Positions 28,344 through 36,118 of a stretch of 64,000 nt of DNA are shown one piece after another. Below the pieces are notes generated by a model, which searched no databases, had not been told where the DNA came from, and saw only the letters and a program-made list of their open reading frames with translations. Source of the stretch: Nostoc sp. FACHB-892 (GTDB lineage Bacteria; Cyanobacteriota; Cyanobacteriia; Cyanobacteriales; Nostocaceae); NCBI RefSeq assembly GCF_014698795.1, contig NZ_JACJTR010000009.1:205840-269839 (forward strand), written 5' to 3'. Made by a program: the position numbers and the translations under genes. Within the stretch, counting starts at the first letter, position 1, and the number at the start of each line of letters is the position of its first letter.

Positions 28344-29083
28344 TGAAATTATCTACTTCACTTGTGGCTGTCAAGAAAATTACCTCTAGCAAGCCTCGTT
28401 CAAATTTTGTAGATGATGAACTAGAACAAGCTGCTCACTTAATTTTAGAGTCTGAAGGAGTTGTTAACCCTATTGTAGTCCGCAGAACAGGTTTGCAATC
28501 TTTTGAAGTAGTCGATGGAGACTTTGAGTATTATGCTGCGGCTAGAGCTAGAGAAATAGATACTCGGAAAGGAGAGATGATTGGAGTATTTATAATTGAG
28601 TCGGAAAATGAGGAAATTCTAACAAAGCAAGTTGAATTATTTAGAAAATCAAAAGCATTTCTTCCGAACAATGGAACTGCTAGTTCAGATAGTATTGAAT
28701 CCCGTTTAATAAATATGGAATCACGGTCTAGCAACACTGAGTCTCGCGTAACAAACTTTGAATCACGTTTTGAAAACCGCACTCTTGAATTACAGACAGA
28801 GTTTAGGCTTGAAATTAAAAATATTAATGACAGACTCAAGGAAATTGAAAACCGAATTCCAAAGCCAATGGAACCATTGGAGGCACTTAATACCTTGGGT
28901 GTATCTGAGCTTACCTCTAAATTAAGGCGGGTTGGTATAAATATTAAAATAATTGAAAAAATAATCAGTGAGCGTGACAATGGGAAATTCAAATCTTTTA
29001 TCAATGTCGTAGATCGGATCAAAGGCTTAGGTGACAAAACAATGTTAAAGATTATCGACAGTTTTGCAAACGGTACAGTCTGA
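28343..29083 (+). CDS. ParB-like partner with coiled-coil repeats and C-terminal HhH motif
   Basis: A 246-aa protein whose ATG overlaps the stop of the ParA fusion (TAATG), showing tight coupling. Residues 1-110 follow the ParB N-terminal fold (EGVVNPIVVRR, then VVDGDFEYYAAARARE), but the GERR residues of CTP-binding ParB are replaced by GDFEY. Residues about 115-170 form a coiled coil that includes four ESRxxNx heptads in tandem. The C-terminal end (FINVVDRIKGLGDKTMLKII) has a helix-hairpin-helix motif that should bind DNA. It is probably the DNA-binding adaptor for the ParA nuclease fusion. It is not a standard chromosomal ParB. Confidence 0.8.
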   Translation: MKLSTSLVAVKKITSSKPRSNFVDDELEQAAHLILESEGVVNPIVVRRTGLQSFEVVDGDFEYYAAARAREIDTRKGEMIGVFIIESENEEILTKQVELFRKSKAFLPNNGTASSDSIESRLINMESRSSNTESRVTNFESRFENRTLELQTEFRLEIKNINDRLKEIENRIPKPMEPLEALNTLGVSELTSKLRRVGINIKIIEKIISERDNGKFKSFINVVDRIKGLGDKTMLKIIDSFANGTV

Positions 29084-29116
29084 CTTTATTCTATAAAGTT
29101 GAAATTGGTGGCTAAT

Positions 29117-29260
29117 ATGGACAGTCTGGAATCTAAAATTATTGAAATTTTAAAACATGGCACTCCCATAAAGGCAGTAAAAATTTGCACAATGTGCCAA
29201 TGTCTAACCACGCACCTGTCGCAGTGCATTAAACGCTTTACCCCGCAACCCAACTGGTAA
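29117..29260 (+). pseudogene. Possible L7/L12 C-terminal-like remnant
   Basis: A 47-codon frame begins MDSLESKIIEILKHGTPIKA. This resembles the first half of the ribosomal L7/L12 C-terminal domain fold, which also occurs in small cyanobacterial proteins. The family match stops near codon 26, and the remaining codons run antisense into the end of the GT2 gene. It is best seen as a truncated gene at the right border of the ParA/ParB segment. Chance similarity is possible because the stretch is short. Confidence 0.35.
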
Positions 29261-30151
29261 CAGCGATAAACTTAAACCAGTCCAAGCTTTAGCAGCCGAA
29301 AAAGACTGTCCCGCTAAAACTAGCTCTCTGCCTTTGTGTGTTTCACCCTTTTCAATTAAACGCAAACCTAATAATAATTGCGTTTCAGTTAGACGATTTT
29401 TCCTGATTGTCTCTATTTTCTCAGACTCAAACTTATAACTTTCTAAATATTGCATTTTATCAAACAAATAAGGAATGGCTCTATTGATACCTTGCTGTTC
29501 TGCATGGTTGCGATATTCCATCAATAATTCTGGCAAATAATAGCCCTTTTTTCCAGCCAAAGCCAGACGTACAAATAAATCATTATCCTCACAATTTTGC
29601 AGATTTGGCTGCATATATCCTAATTCTTGCAAAGTTTTACGACGGAATAATGTCGCCCCAACTTGAAAGCTTTGGTTAATAAATACAACTTCCAATAAAT
29701 TATCTACAATACCTGCTGGTAAATTATTTCTACCCCAGCGATGAGAATTTTCTTGAGTTTTTACCTCATCCCGCACATTGTTAATATCAATTATCCAATG
29801 GTCTGTACCAACAAAATCAATGCTAGAATCTTGAGCAAGAATAGCTGCGGTATTTGCAAGAAAATCGGGTGTTAGCCGATCATCGTCATCAAATTTCATA
29901 AAATATTCACCACTAGCTGCATCAAAGCCAGAGCGCATATTATTACTTTTACCAATATTTTGCAGATGACGGATATATTTAATCCGGTGATCTGTGTACT
30001 GTGACATCAACTCAGGTGTGCGATCGCTAGAACCGTCATCACAAACAATTAGCTCAAAGTCTTGCTCAGACTGGTTGAGTACACTGTCAATGGCATAAGG
30101 AAGGAGATTAACACGATTAAAAGTCGGAATGGAAACAGTAATTTTAGGCAT
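29204..30151 (-). CDS. Glycosyltransferase family 2
   Basis: A 315-aa GT-A fold enzyme. The N-terminal MPKITVSIPTFNRVNLLPYA and IVCDDGSSDRTPEL bind the nucleotide sugar. The FDDDDRLTPDF segment (about 90-100) supplies the metal-binding DxD. The C-terminal part (about 220-315) is helical and not membrane-spanning. The donor and acceptor are unknown. It stands apart from the polysaccharide locus and ends convergently with the ParB-like gene. Confidence 0.88.
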   Translation of the reverse strand: MPKITVSIPTFNRVNLLPYAIDSVLNQSEQDFELIVCDDGSSDRTPELMSQYTDHRIKYIRHLQNIGKSNNMRSGFDAASGEYFMKFDDDDRLTPDFLANTAAILAQDSSIDFVGTDHWIIDINNVRDEVKTQENSHRWGRNNLPAGIVDNLLEVVFINQSFQVGATLFRRKTLQELGYMQPNLQNCEDNDLFVRLALAGKKGYYLPELLMEYRNHAEQQGINRAIPYLFDKMQYLESYKFESEKIETIRKNRLTETQLLLGLRLIEKGETHKGRELVLAGQSFSAAKAWTGLSLSLLPVGLRGKAFNALRQVRG

Positions 30152-30436
30152 ATTACTAATTTAGAAAACACAGTAAACAGGAATTTTATATTAGTTTTTA
30201 ATTGAATCAATCGCTAACTAAGCTATATTTGTTAGATATATTTTTGAAGTTTATTCATTGTCTTATTTAACAATTTATTAGCTTTTGCAATTATAGCGGT
30301 CTTAACTCAGGGCAAGTGTAATGCTATTTTGCTTAGTTGGAATGATAATAACATTACCCGTTGTTTGTCTGCATTGGTAAAATCCGTGCTTTGCGATCGC
30401 TTCTGCCAAGCTTACAAAAAGGAGGAATGCTTCTGT

Positions 30437-30465
30437 TATCAATAGGGTACGTTACCCTATTGATA
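30437..30465. promoter_or_regulatory. fni: Palindrome upstream of fni (candidate operator or hairpin)
   Basis: TATCAATAGGGTA (30437-30449) and its perfect reverse complement TACCCTATTGATA (30453-30465) are separated by three bases. It lies about 86 bases before the fni start. As DNA it could be a dimeric regulator site; as RNA it would be a stable stem without a T-run. Confidence 0.5.
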
Positions 30466-30498
30466 GGCAAAAGAAATATTTTTGTTATAAAAAGATTA

Positions 30499-30515
30499 GT
30501 TACATACAATGTAAC
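30499..30515. promoter_or_regulatory. fni: Second palindrome upstream of fni (GTTACAT-N3-ATGTAAC)
   Basis: Seven-base perfect arms spaced by ACA, 37 bases before the fni GTG start. The symmetry and position suit a dimeric transcription-factor site, but it does not fit the NtcA consensus GTA-N8-TAC exactly. The regulator is unknown. Confidence 0.45.
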
Positions 30516-30551
30516 AATAGCGATCGCAAATACTTTTAGCCATATCCACCA

Positions 30552-31601
30552 GTGAACGCCCCTACCAATATCTCTGCACAAACTCAAAATCGTAAAGCCG
30601 ATCATATTCGGATCTGTTTAGAGGAAGATGTTCAGTCTCATCAAATCACCAATGGACTAGAACGTTATCGTTTTACCCATTCTTGTTTACCCGAACTAAA
30701 CCATAACGATATTGATCTCAGTACAACTTTCCTGGGGAAACACCTTGGCGCACCCTTGTTAATTTCTTCCATGACTGGAGGAACAGAACAAGCCGCAATG
30801 ATTAACCGCCGTTTGGCGCAAGTCGCGCAACACTACAAAATTGCAATGGGTGTTGGTTCCCAACGGGTAGCGGTAGAAAAACCCCAGGTTGCTGATACTT
30901 TTGCTGTCCGCAAATATGCCCCAGATGTTCTGCTATTTGCGAACTTGGGCGCTGTGCAACTTAACTACAAGTACGGCTTAGATGAATGTTTGCGGGTAGT
31001 TGATATCCTAGAGGCCGATGCCCTGATTTTACACATTAACCCTCTACAAGAGTGCATTCAACCCAAAGGTGATACTAATTTTCAAGGATTGCTTGACAAA
31101 ATATCTAAATTATGCGCCGAAATATCAATACCAGTGATTGCGAAGGAAGTTGGTAACGGTATTTCAGCAGCGATCGCCAACAAACTCATTGCCGCCGGGG
31201 TAGCAGCAATTGATGTCGCTGGTGCGGGGGGTACTTCTTGGGCAAAAGTAGAAAGTGAACGGGCAGAAAATGCTTTGCAACGTCGCTTAGGAAGGACATT
31301 TGCTGATTGGGGTTTACCGACAGCAGAGTGCATTACAACTATTAGAGCGATCGCTCCAGATGTGCCCTTAATTGCTTCGGGAGGTTTGCGTCATGGATTG
31401 GATGTCGCAGCCGCGATCGCCTTGGGAGCAGATATAGCGGGTTTAGCCATGCCTTTTTTGCAAGCAGCAGCAATATCAGAAACAGCAGTTTCTGAACTGG
31501 CTGAAGTATTAATCGCCGAAATTGCTACGGTATTGTTCTGTACAGGCAACCCTACGTTATATCAGTTAAAGCACTCTGGTAGTTTACAGCGCATAGAATA
31601 G
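30552..31601 (+). CDS. fni: Type 2 isopentenyl-diphosphate delta-isomerase (FMN-dependent)
   Basis: Interconverts IPP and DMAPP for carotenoid, chlorophyll-tail and quinone synthesis. The 349-aa length and motifs match IDI-2: [15 protein letters not shown] at the start, [14 protein letters not shown] (about 73-86), [24 protein letters not shown] (about 158-172), [11 protein letters not shown], and the FMN-binding [12 protein letters not shown] near 224-235 with [11 protein letters not shown]. The start is GTG. It stands alone on the plus strand before sppA. Confidence 0.95.
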   Translation: MNAPTNISAQTQNRKADHIRICLEEDVQSHQITNGLERYRFTHSCLPELNHNDIDLSTTFLGKHLGAPLLISSMTGGTEQAAMINRRLAQVAQHYKIAMGVGSQRVAVEKPQVADTFAVRKYAPDVLLFANLGAVQLNYKYGLDECLRVVDILEADALILHINPLQECIQPKGDTNFQGLLDKISKLCAEISIPVIAKEVGNGISAAIANKLIAAGVAAIDVAGAGGTSWAKVESERAENALQRRLGRTFADWGLPTAECITTIRAIAPDVPLIASGGLRHGLDVAAAIALGADIAGLAMPFLQAAAISETAVSELAEVLIAEIATVLFCTGNPTLYQLKHSGSLQRIE

Positions 31602-31638
31602 TTAAATAGGTCATTGGTTATTAGTCATTAGTCCTTTG

Positions 31639-31692
31639 TCAATGCCCAATGCCCAATGCCCAATCCCCAATAACTAATAACTAATAACTAAT
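31639..31692. repeat. Heptamer tandem repeats abutting sppA start
   Basis: Three CAATGCC-type units (about 31640-31662) are followed by three to four TAACTAA-type units (about 31671-31692) that run straight into the sppA ATG. Both are period-seven arrays typical of Nostoc. They occupy the place where a ribosome binding site would be expected. Confidence 0.75.
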
Positions 31693-33526
31693 GCGTAATT
31701 TTATCAAACAAACTTTTGCTAGTTTAATTGGCACATTACTAGGACTAATTATTTTCGGTGGTCTGGGAACAACTGGACTGTTTTTGCTGATAATGGCTGC
31801 TAGCTCTTCTAAAGATACTGGGCCAAACGTGAAAGATAAGTCAATGCTGGTTTTTGACTTGTCGATGAAAATTACTGATAGCGAACCTAGTTCAAGTGAA
31901 CTGTTTCAAAACACGATATCAGGTGTAGATGAAGATAGGATGGCACTCCGCAAAGTTGTGGAAACTTTAGAAAAGGCGCGACGCGATCCGCGAATTGTTG
32001 GGATCTACATGGATGCAACAAAAACAAGCCAAGCTAGTAACGTCGGCTATGCCTCCCTTAAAGAAATTCGGAAAGCCTTGGAAGAGTTTCGTGCTGCTGG
32101 GAAAAAGATTGTGGCCTACGGCAGTGACTGGAGTGAAAAGGAATATTACGTTAGCTCAGTGGCAGATTCCATTGTACTCAATCCTCTAGGAATGATGGAA
32201 GTCAACGGTTTGAGTTCACAACCGATATTCTTAGCGGGAGCATTACAGAAATATGGCATTGGTGTTCAAGTCGTGCGGGTAGGGAAATTTAAAGGAGCCG
32301 TTGAACCGCTTCTGCTCACAAAGTTGAGTCCAGAAAACCGCGAACAAACTCAGAAATTGTTAAATGATGTTTGGGGAGAGTGGCGCACTACTGTAGGCGC
32401 AAGTCGGAAAATTGAACCTAACCAGTTGCAAGCGATCGCAGATAATCAGGCGCTACTAGAAGCCACACAAGCCAAAACCAACGGTTTAATTGATCGAGTA
32501 GCATACCCAGATGAAGTGGTGACTGACCTCAAAAAATTAACAGATAGCAATAAAGACGACAAAACATTCCGACAAATTAGCCTGAATAGCTACGCACAAG
32601 TTCCCGGCAAATCTTTAGGTGTAGAACGTAGCTCAAAAAATCAAATTGCTGTTGTTTATGCTGAGGGTGATATTGTCGATGGTAAAGGTGATGTTGGTGA
32701 AGTAGGAGGCGAACGGTTTGCCAAAATCTTCAACCGACTGCGGCAAGATAAGGATGTGAAAGCTGTTGTATTACGGATTAATAGTCCTGGTGGTAGCGCT
32801 ACAGCATCTGAAGTTATGCAGCGAGAATTAAAATTAACTCGTCAGGCAAAACCAGTTGTAGTGTCAATGGGTGATGTCGCCGCCTCTGGTGGTTACTGGA
32901 TTGCTAGTGACTCAAACCGAATTTTTGCCGAACCAAATACTATTACAGGTTCAATAGGTGTGTTTGGGGTACTATTTAATGGTGAAAAGCTGGCCAATGA
33001 TAATGGCATCACTTGGGATTCGGTGAAAACTGGAACCTATGCTGATACTCAAACAGTTTCGCGTCCGAAATCGTCCCAAGAGTTGGCACTTTATCAGCGC
33101 AGTGTTAACCGGATTTATAATATGTTCCTGAATAAAGTTTCTCAAGGTCGCAAACTCCCAGAACAAAGAGTAGCAGAAATTGCCCAAGGACGGGTTTGGT
33201 CGGGTGTGGCGGCCAAAGAAATTGGTTTGGTAGATGAAATTGGTGGTTTGAATACTGCGATCGCCTATGCTGTCAAGGAGGCGAAATTAGGAGAAGACTG
33301 GGAAGTGCAAGAATATCCTCGCACTAGCAGCTTTGGAGAACGCTTTTTTGGGCGTGTAACTGAAGAGGTGCAGACTGCTTTAGGAATTGAGGGGGCAAAA
33401 CTCAAACAATCCAATCCCCTCACCACTGAATTTCAGAAATTGCAACAGGAAGTAGAAATTCTGCAAAAGATGAACGATCCACAGGGAATTTATGCCCGCT
33501 TGCCTTTCAACTTGAAGATTGAGTAG
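31691..33526 (+). CDS. sppA: Signal peptide peptidase SppA (protease IV), long form
   Basis: A 611-aa membrane-bound serine protease of family S49, which degrades leftover signal peptides. In cyanobacteria SppA-type enzymes have also been linked to light acclimation. There is one N-terminal transmembrane helix (about 13-37). The first S49 repeat carries the catalytic-lysine region (YGSDWSEKEYYVSSVAD); the second carries the nucleophile serine in GDVAASGGYWIAS after LRINSPGGSATASE. The 67K-type duplicated length matches E. coli SppA. The region before the ATG is heptamer repeat without a Shine-Dalgarno. Confidence 0.93.
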   Translation: MRNFIKQTFASLIGTLLGLIIFGGLGTTGLFLLIMAASSSKDTGPNVKDKSMLVFDLSMKITDSEPSSSELFQNTISGVDEDRMALRKVVETLEKARRDPRIVGIYMDATKTSQASNVGYASLKEIRKALEEFRAAGKKIVAYGSDWSEKEYYVSSVADSIVLNPLGMMEVNGLSSQPIFLAGALQKYGIGVQVVRVGKFKGAVEPLLLTKLSPENREQTQKLLNDVWGEWRTTVGASRKIEPNQLQAIADNQALLEATQAKTNGLIDRVAYPDEVVTDLKKLTDSNKDDKTFRQISLNSYAQVPGKSLGVERSSKNQIAVVYAEGDIVDGKGDVGEVGGERFAKIFNRLRQDKDVKAVVLRINSPGGSATASEVMQRELKLTRQAKPVVVSMGDVAASGGYWIASDSNRIFAEPNTITGSIGVFGVLFNGEKLANDNGITWDSVKTGTYADTQTVSRPKSSQELALYQRSVNRIYNMFLNKVSQGRKLPEQRVAEIAQGRVWSGVAAKEIGLVDEIGGLNTAIAYAVKEAKLGEDWEVQEYPRTSSFGERFFGRVTEEVQTALGIEGAKLKQSNPLTTEFQKLQQEVEILQKMNDPQGIYARLPFNLKIE

Positions 33527-33622
33527 ATGCTTTTTTGAGCTTCTCTCATCTTCCACTGAAGGGAGTCTGTCTTAACCTACAGACTGTCCTTCATACAATT
33601 TTATACTAACGACACGTACATT

Positions 33623-34840
33623 ATGGTTTCTACCTTTCCCAATCCCTCTTCTGTTGATCTATCTCGCATTCGGCTTTCAATCCGCTCATTGCAACCACAA
33701 TTAGTAGAGTGGCGGCGGCGATTGCATCAGCAACCAGAGTTGGGTTTTCAAGAAAAACTAACTGCTGAGTTTGTCTCACAAAAGCTGCAAGAATGGGGAA
33801 TTGACCACCAAACTGGCATTGCCCACACAGGGATTGTTGCCACCATCAAGGGTAACAAACTAGGTGCAGAGAAAGTTTTAGCGATTCGGGCAGATATGGA
33901 TGCTTTGCCAATCCAAGAACTTAACGAAGTGCCGTACAAATCGCAGCATGATGGAGTGATGCACGCTTGTGGACATGATGGACATACAGCGATCGCTTTA
34001 GGTACAGCTTATTATCTCCAACAGCATCGCCAAGACTTTTCCGGTACAGTGAAAATTATCTTTCAGCCAGCTGAAGAATCACCAGGAGGCGCAAAGCCGA
34101 TGATTGAAGCTGGTGTGCTGAAAAATCCTGATGTTGACGCGATTATTGGTTTGCACTTGTGGAATAATTTACCCTTGGGAACAGTTGGTGTGCGCGCTGG
34201 GGCGTTGATGGCAGCTGTGGAATGCTTTAACTGCACAATTTTAGGCAAAGGTGGACACGGCGCATTACCCCATCAAACTGTGGATTCGGTTGTAGTTGCT
34301 GCCCAAATCGTAAATGCCTTGCAAACCATTGTCGCTCGGAATGTTAATCCCATTGATTCGGCTGTGGTGACAGTCGGCGAACTTCATGCTGGAACCAAGC
34401 GGAATGTGATTGCTGATACAGCGAGAATGAGTGCTACTGTTAGGTATTTTAATCCTAGTTTGAAGGGCTTTTTCAACCAGCGTGTCGAGCAGATTATTGC
34501 TGGAATTTGTCAAAGTCATGGTGCGAGTTATGACTTAGAATACTGGTCACTTTATCCACCAGTAATTAATGATATGAAGATGGCAGAATTGGTGCGGACT
34601 GTAGCAGAAGAAGTGGTAGAAACGCCATTGGGTATTGTGCCAGAATGCCAAACAATGGCTGCTGAAGATATGTCATTCTTCTTGCAAGAGGTTCCTGGTT
34701 GCTATTTCTTTTTAGGTTCTGCGAATCCAGAGAAAGACTTGGCGTATCCCCATCATCATCCCCGGTTTGATTTTGACGAAACGGCGTTGGGAATGGGTGT
34801 GGAAATATTTGTAAGATGCGTGGAGAAGTTTTTTAGTTGA
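33623..34840 (+). CDS. M20 family metallo-amidohydrolase (N-acyl amino acid hydrolase type)
   Basis: A 405-aa dizinc hydrolase of the M20D group (hippurate hydrolase, IAA-amino acid hydrolase and N-acetyl amino acid hydrolase relatives). Metal-binding and catalytic motifs are HACGHDGHTAIAL (about 113-125), FQPAEESPGGAKPM (about 148-161), IIGLHLWN and the C-terminal HHHPRFDFDE. It has no signal peptide, so it is cytosolic. It is the only gene between sppA and the kinase remnant. The exact amide substrate cannot be predicted. Confidence 0.9.
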   Translation: MVSTFPNPSSVDLSRIRLSIRSLQPQLVEWRRRLHQQPELGFQEKLTAEFVSQKLQEWGIDHQTGIAHTGIVATIKGNKLGAEKVLAIRADMDALPIQELNEVPYKSQHDGVMHACGHDGHTAIALGTAYYLQQHRQDFSGTVKIIFQPAEESPGGAKPMIEAGVLKNPDVDAIIGLHLWNNLPLGTVGVRAGALMAAVECFNCTILGKGGHGALPHQTVDSVVVAAQIVNALQTIVARNVNPIDSAVVTVGELHAGTKRNVIADTARMSATVRYFNPSLKGFFNQRVEQIIAGICQSHGASYDLEYWSLYPPVINDMKMAELVRTVAEEVVETPLGIVPECQTMAAEDMSFFLQEVPGCYFFLGSANPEKDLAYPHHHPRFDFDETALGMGVEIFVRCVEKFFS

Positions 34841-34904
34841 GCGGGTGAAAATTAGCTGTTTGTAATCAAGCTAAATTTACTTGAATTTTTATGAAAAATA
34901 ACTA

Positions 34905-34935
34905 TATAAAAAACCGGAGTTTTTACCTCCGGCTT
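34905..34935 (-). terminator. Intrinsic terminator on the minus strand
   Basis: CCGGAG (34914-34919) and CTCCGG (34927-34932) form a stem. Read on the minus strand it is followed by six T residues (complement of 34908-34913). It fits the 3' end of the old DUF4351 gene tail and now serves the truncated kinase transcript. On the plus strand the T-run is weaker. Confidence 0.7.
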
Positions 34936-34965
34936 TATCACTTTATGGTTGTTCAACACCTGAAA

Positions 34966-35052
34966 TTAATTACTTTCCTGCCCATCTAACCAAATAAATA
35001 AATCATCTATAGATGAAATTCTCAAAAGCACCCTTCCTAATGCTTCTAGCTT
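34966..35052 (-). pseudogene. C-terminal remnant of a DUF4351 protein
   Basis: On the minus strand, in a frame shifted from the kinase, the codons read KLEALGRVLLRISS then IDDLFIWLDGQESN and a stop. This matches the C-terminal end of DUF4351, which is usually the tail of Rpn/PD-(D/E)XK 'transposase-like' proteins in cyanobacteria. The rest of that gene is absent. The kinase frame ends within the first bases of this tail, so a deletion fused the two. The remnant is about 28 residues, so the family call is moderately certain. Confidence 0.6.
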
Positions 35053-35681
35053 GCCGCAAGAGAATAAATATCAGTCCAAGGTTTACGTCGTGCTTGTTGT
35101 CTAGGAGAGTTGGAATACAGTTCAATTGGTGTAAATTTGTCAACTAAGTTACCGCGACTTGACACTGGGTTATCAACAAATCTTCGTGCTAAGTCGAAGT
35201 TTATCAAAACAACCTGATGCGTACCCGCCCGCAAAATCATATTTTCAGGTTTCACATCTCGATGTAAAAATCCTTGTTCATGCACTACGATGAGTGCTTC
35301 CCCTATTTGCTGGATGTAGTTTAGGGCTTCTTTTTCAGGGAGAAATCCTCGTGGTTGGACAATCTTGGCTAAATTATCTCCTTGAATATACTCCATGACC
35401 ATGCATTTTAAATCGTTTTCCTCAAAGGTATCAATGACTTGGACAATATTCGGATGTTTGCATATTGCTAGTTTACGGGATTCATCTGCAAAACCTGATT
35501 TTAAGCGATCGCGGTCTTCGTTACTTAATTGATTCAGCAAATTGGAATCCAATGTTTTAATCACAACTTCTTTGCGATCCCGATCCTCAGCAAGATAAGT
35601 AATAGCGAAGTTCCCCTGTCCTAACTGTTGCTTAATTTCATACCGATCGCGGTGTAACTTCTGTCCAGATGCCCAAGTCAT
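35046..35681 (-). pseudogene. Truncated Ser/Thr protein kinase with degenerate DFG
   Basis: A 211-aa Hanks-type kinase fragment. The glycine-rich loop (LGQGNFAITY, 20-29), lysine K42 and catalytic loop HRDVKPEN (140-147) are present. The DFG motif is NFD (161-163), so the Mg-binding aspartate is lost. The activation segment FTPIELY is present, but the protein ends at DIYSLAAS, just after subdomain IX begins, where cyanobacterial kinases normally continue ATLYxLLTG. The C-lobe is missing. It is probably inactive or a pseudokinase. The 3' end is replaced by a DUF4351 gene tail. Confidence 0.8.
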
Positions 35682-36118
35682 TGGTTGATTGTCTCAGAGA
35701 GTTATATTAATTTTTGCATATAGCCATTCTCCTGTGAATGCGATGCCTACGGTGGGCTACGCTTACGCACCTGGAAAATGTGTGTTATGAAACAATACGC
35801 TTGGGAGTAGTTAAAGTCAGCGATTGCATCTACATCAACAGCAGTCACGGCAAAGGGAGCATTGGTATTGTAAAGGAATCTGTCTGCGTTAGTAACGCAG
35901 ATAACGACTTTAGTAACCAAAAAGGTAATTTTGTAACGAAAATTCTAATCTTTGTAACTAAAATAATGATTTTAGTAACCAAAATGATTATTTTATAATG
36001 AAAATTCTAATGTTTGTAACAAAAATAATGGTTTTAGTAACCAAAATGGTATTTTGTAGTGAGAATTGCGACTTGAGTTACTAAAGTCGCAATGTTTATC
36101 GAAAATCAGGGTTTATCT
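35682..36118. other. Intergenic region with imperfect tandem repeats
   Basis: No gene is supported: the 86-codon frame here is repeat-derived and encodes a low-complexity Ile/Phe/Val run. The region lies between the start of the kinase remnant and the end of nifJ, both on the minus strand. It contains the repeat array annotated at 35936-36058. Confidence 0.6.
35936..36058. repeat. Imperfect tandem repeat, about 61-bp unit
   Basis: Two clear units begin GAAAATTCTAAT at 35936 and about 35998. They share GTAAC-AAAATAATG and TTTTAGTAACCAAAATG blocks. A degenerate third unit precedes them (ACTTTAGTAACCAAAA near 35905) and a partial one follows. The recurring words TTTGTAAC and TTTAGTAACC alternate, giving a substructure of about 30 bases. 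Confidence 0.75.

Larger units (their letters stand above)
30152..30551. other. Intergenic region upstream of fni
   Basis: No gene supported. A 64-codon plus frame and an 83-codon minus frame here lack family features. The region contains a TATAGCGGT half-repeat near 30294 and two palindromes close to fni, annotated separately. Confidence 0.55.

Noticed and set aside
28531..29037. 168-codon minus-strand frame opposite the ParB-like gene
   Set aside because: It is a mirror of the low-complexity coiled-coil gene; Ser/Ile/Leu-rich translation, and the plus-strand gene is coupled to its neighbour and has real motifs.
26979..29083. Standard chromosomal or plasmid parAB partition locus
   Set aside because: The nuclease-like fusion, the lost GERR motif in the ParB-like protein and the absence of visible parS-like repeats or replication genes argue against an ordinary partition locus.
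35738..35998. 86-codon plus-strand open frame
   Set aside because: Encoded by tandem repeats and giving an Ile/Thr/Lys low-complexity tail; no coding character.
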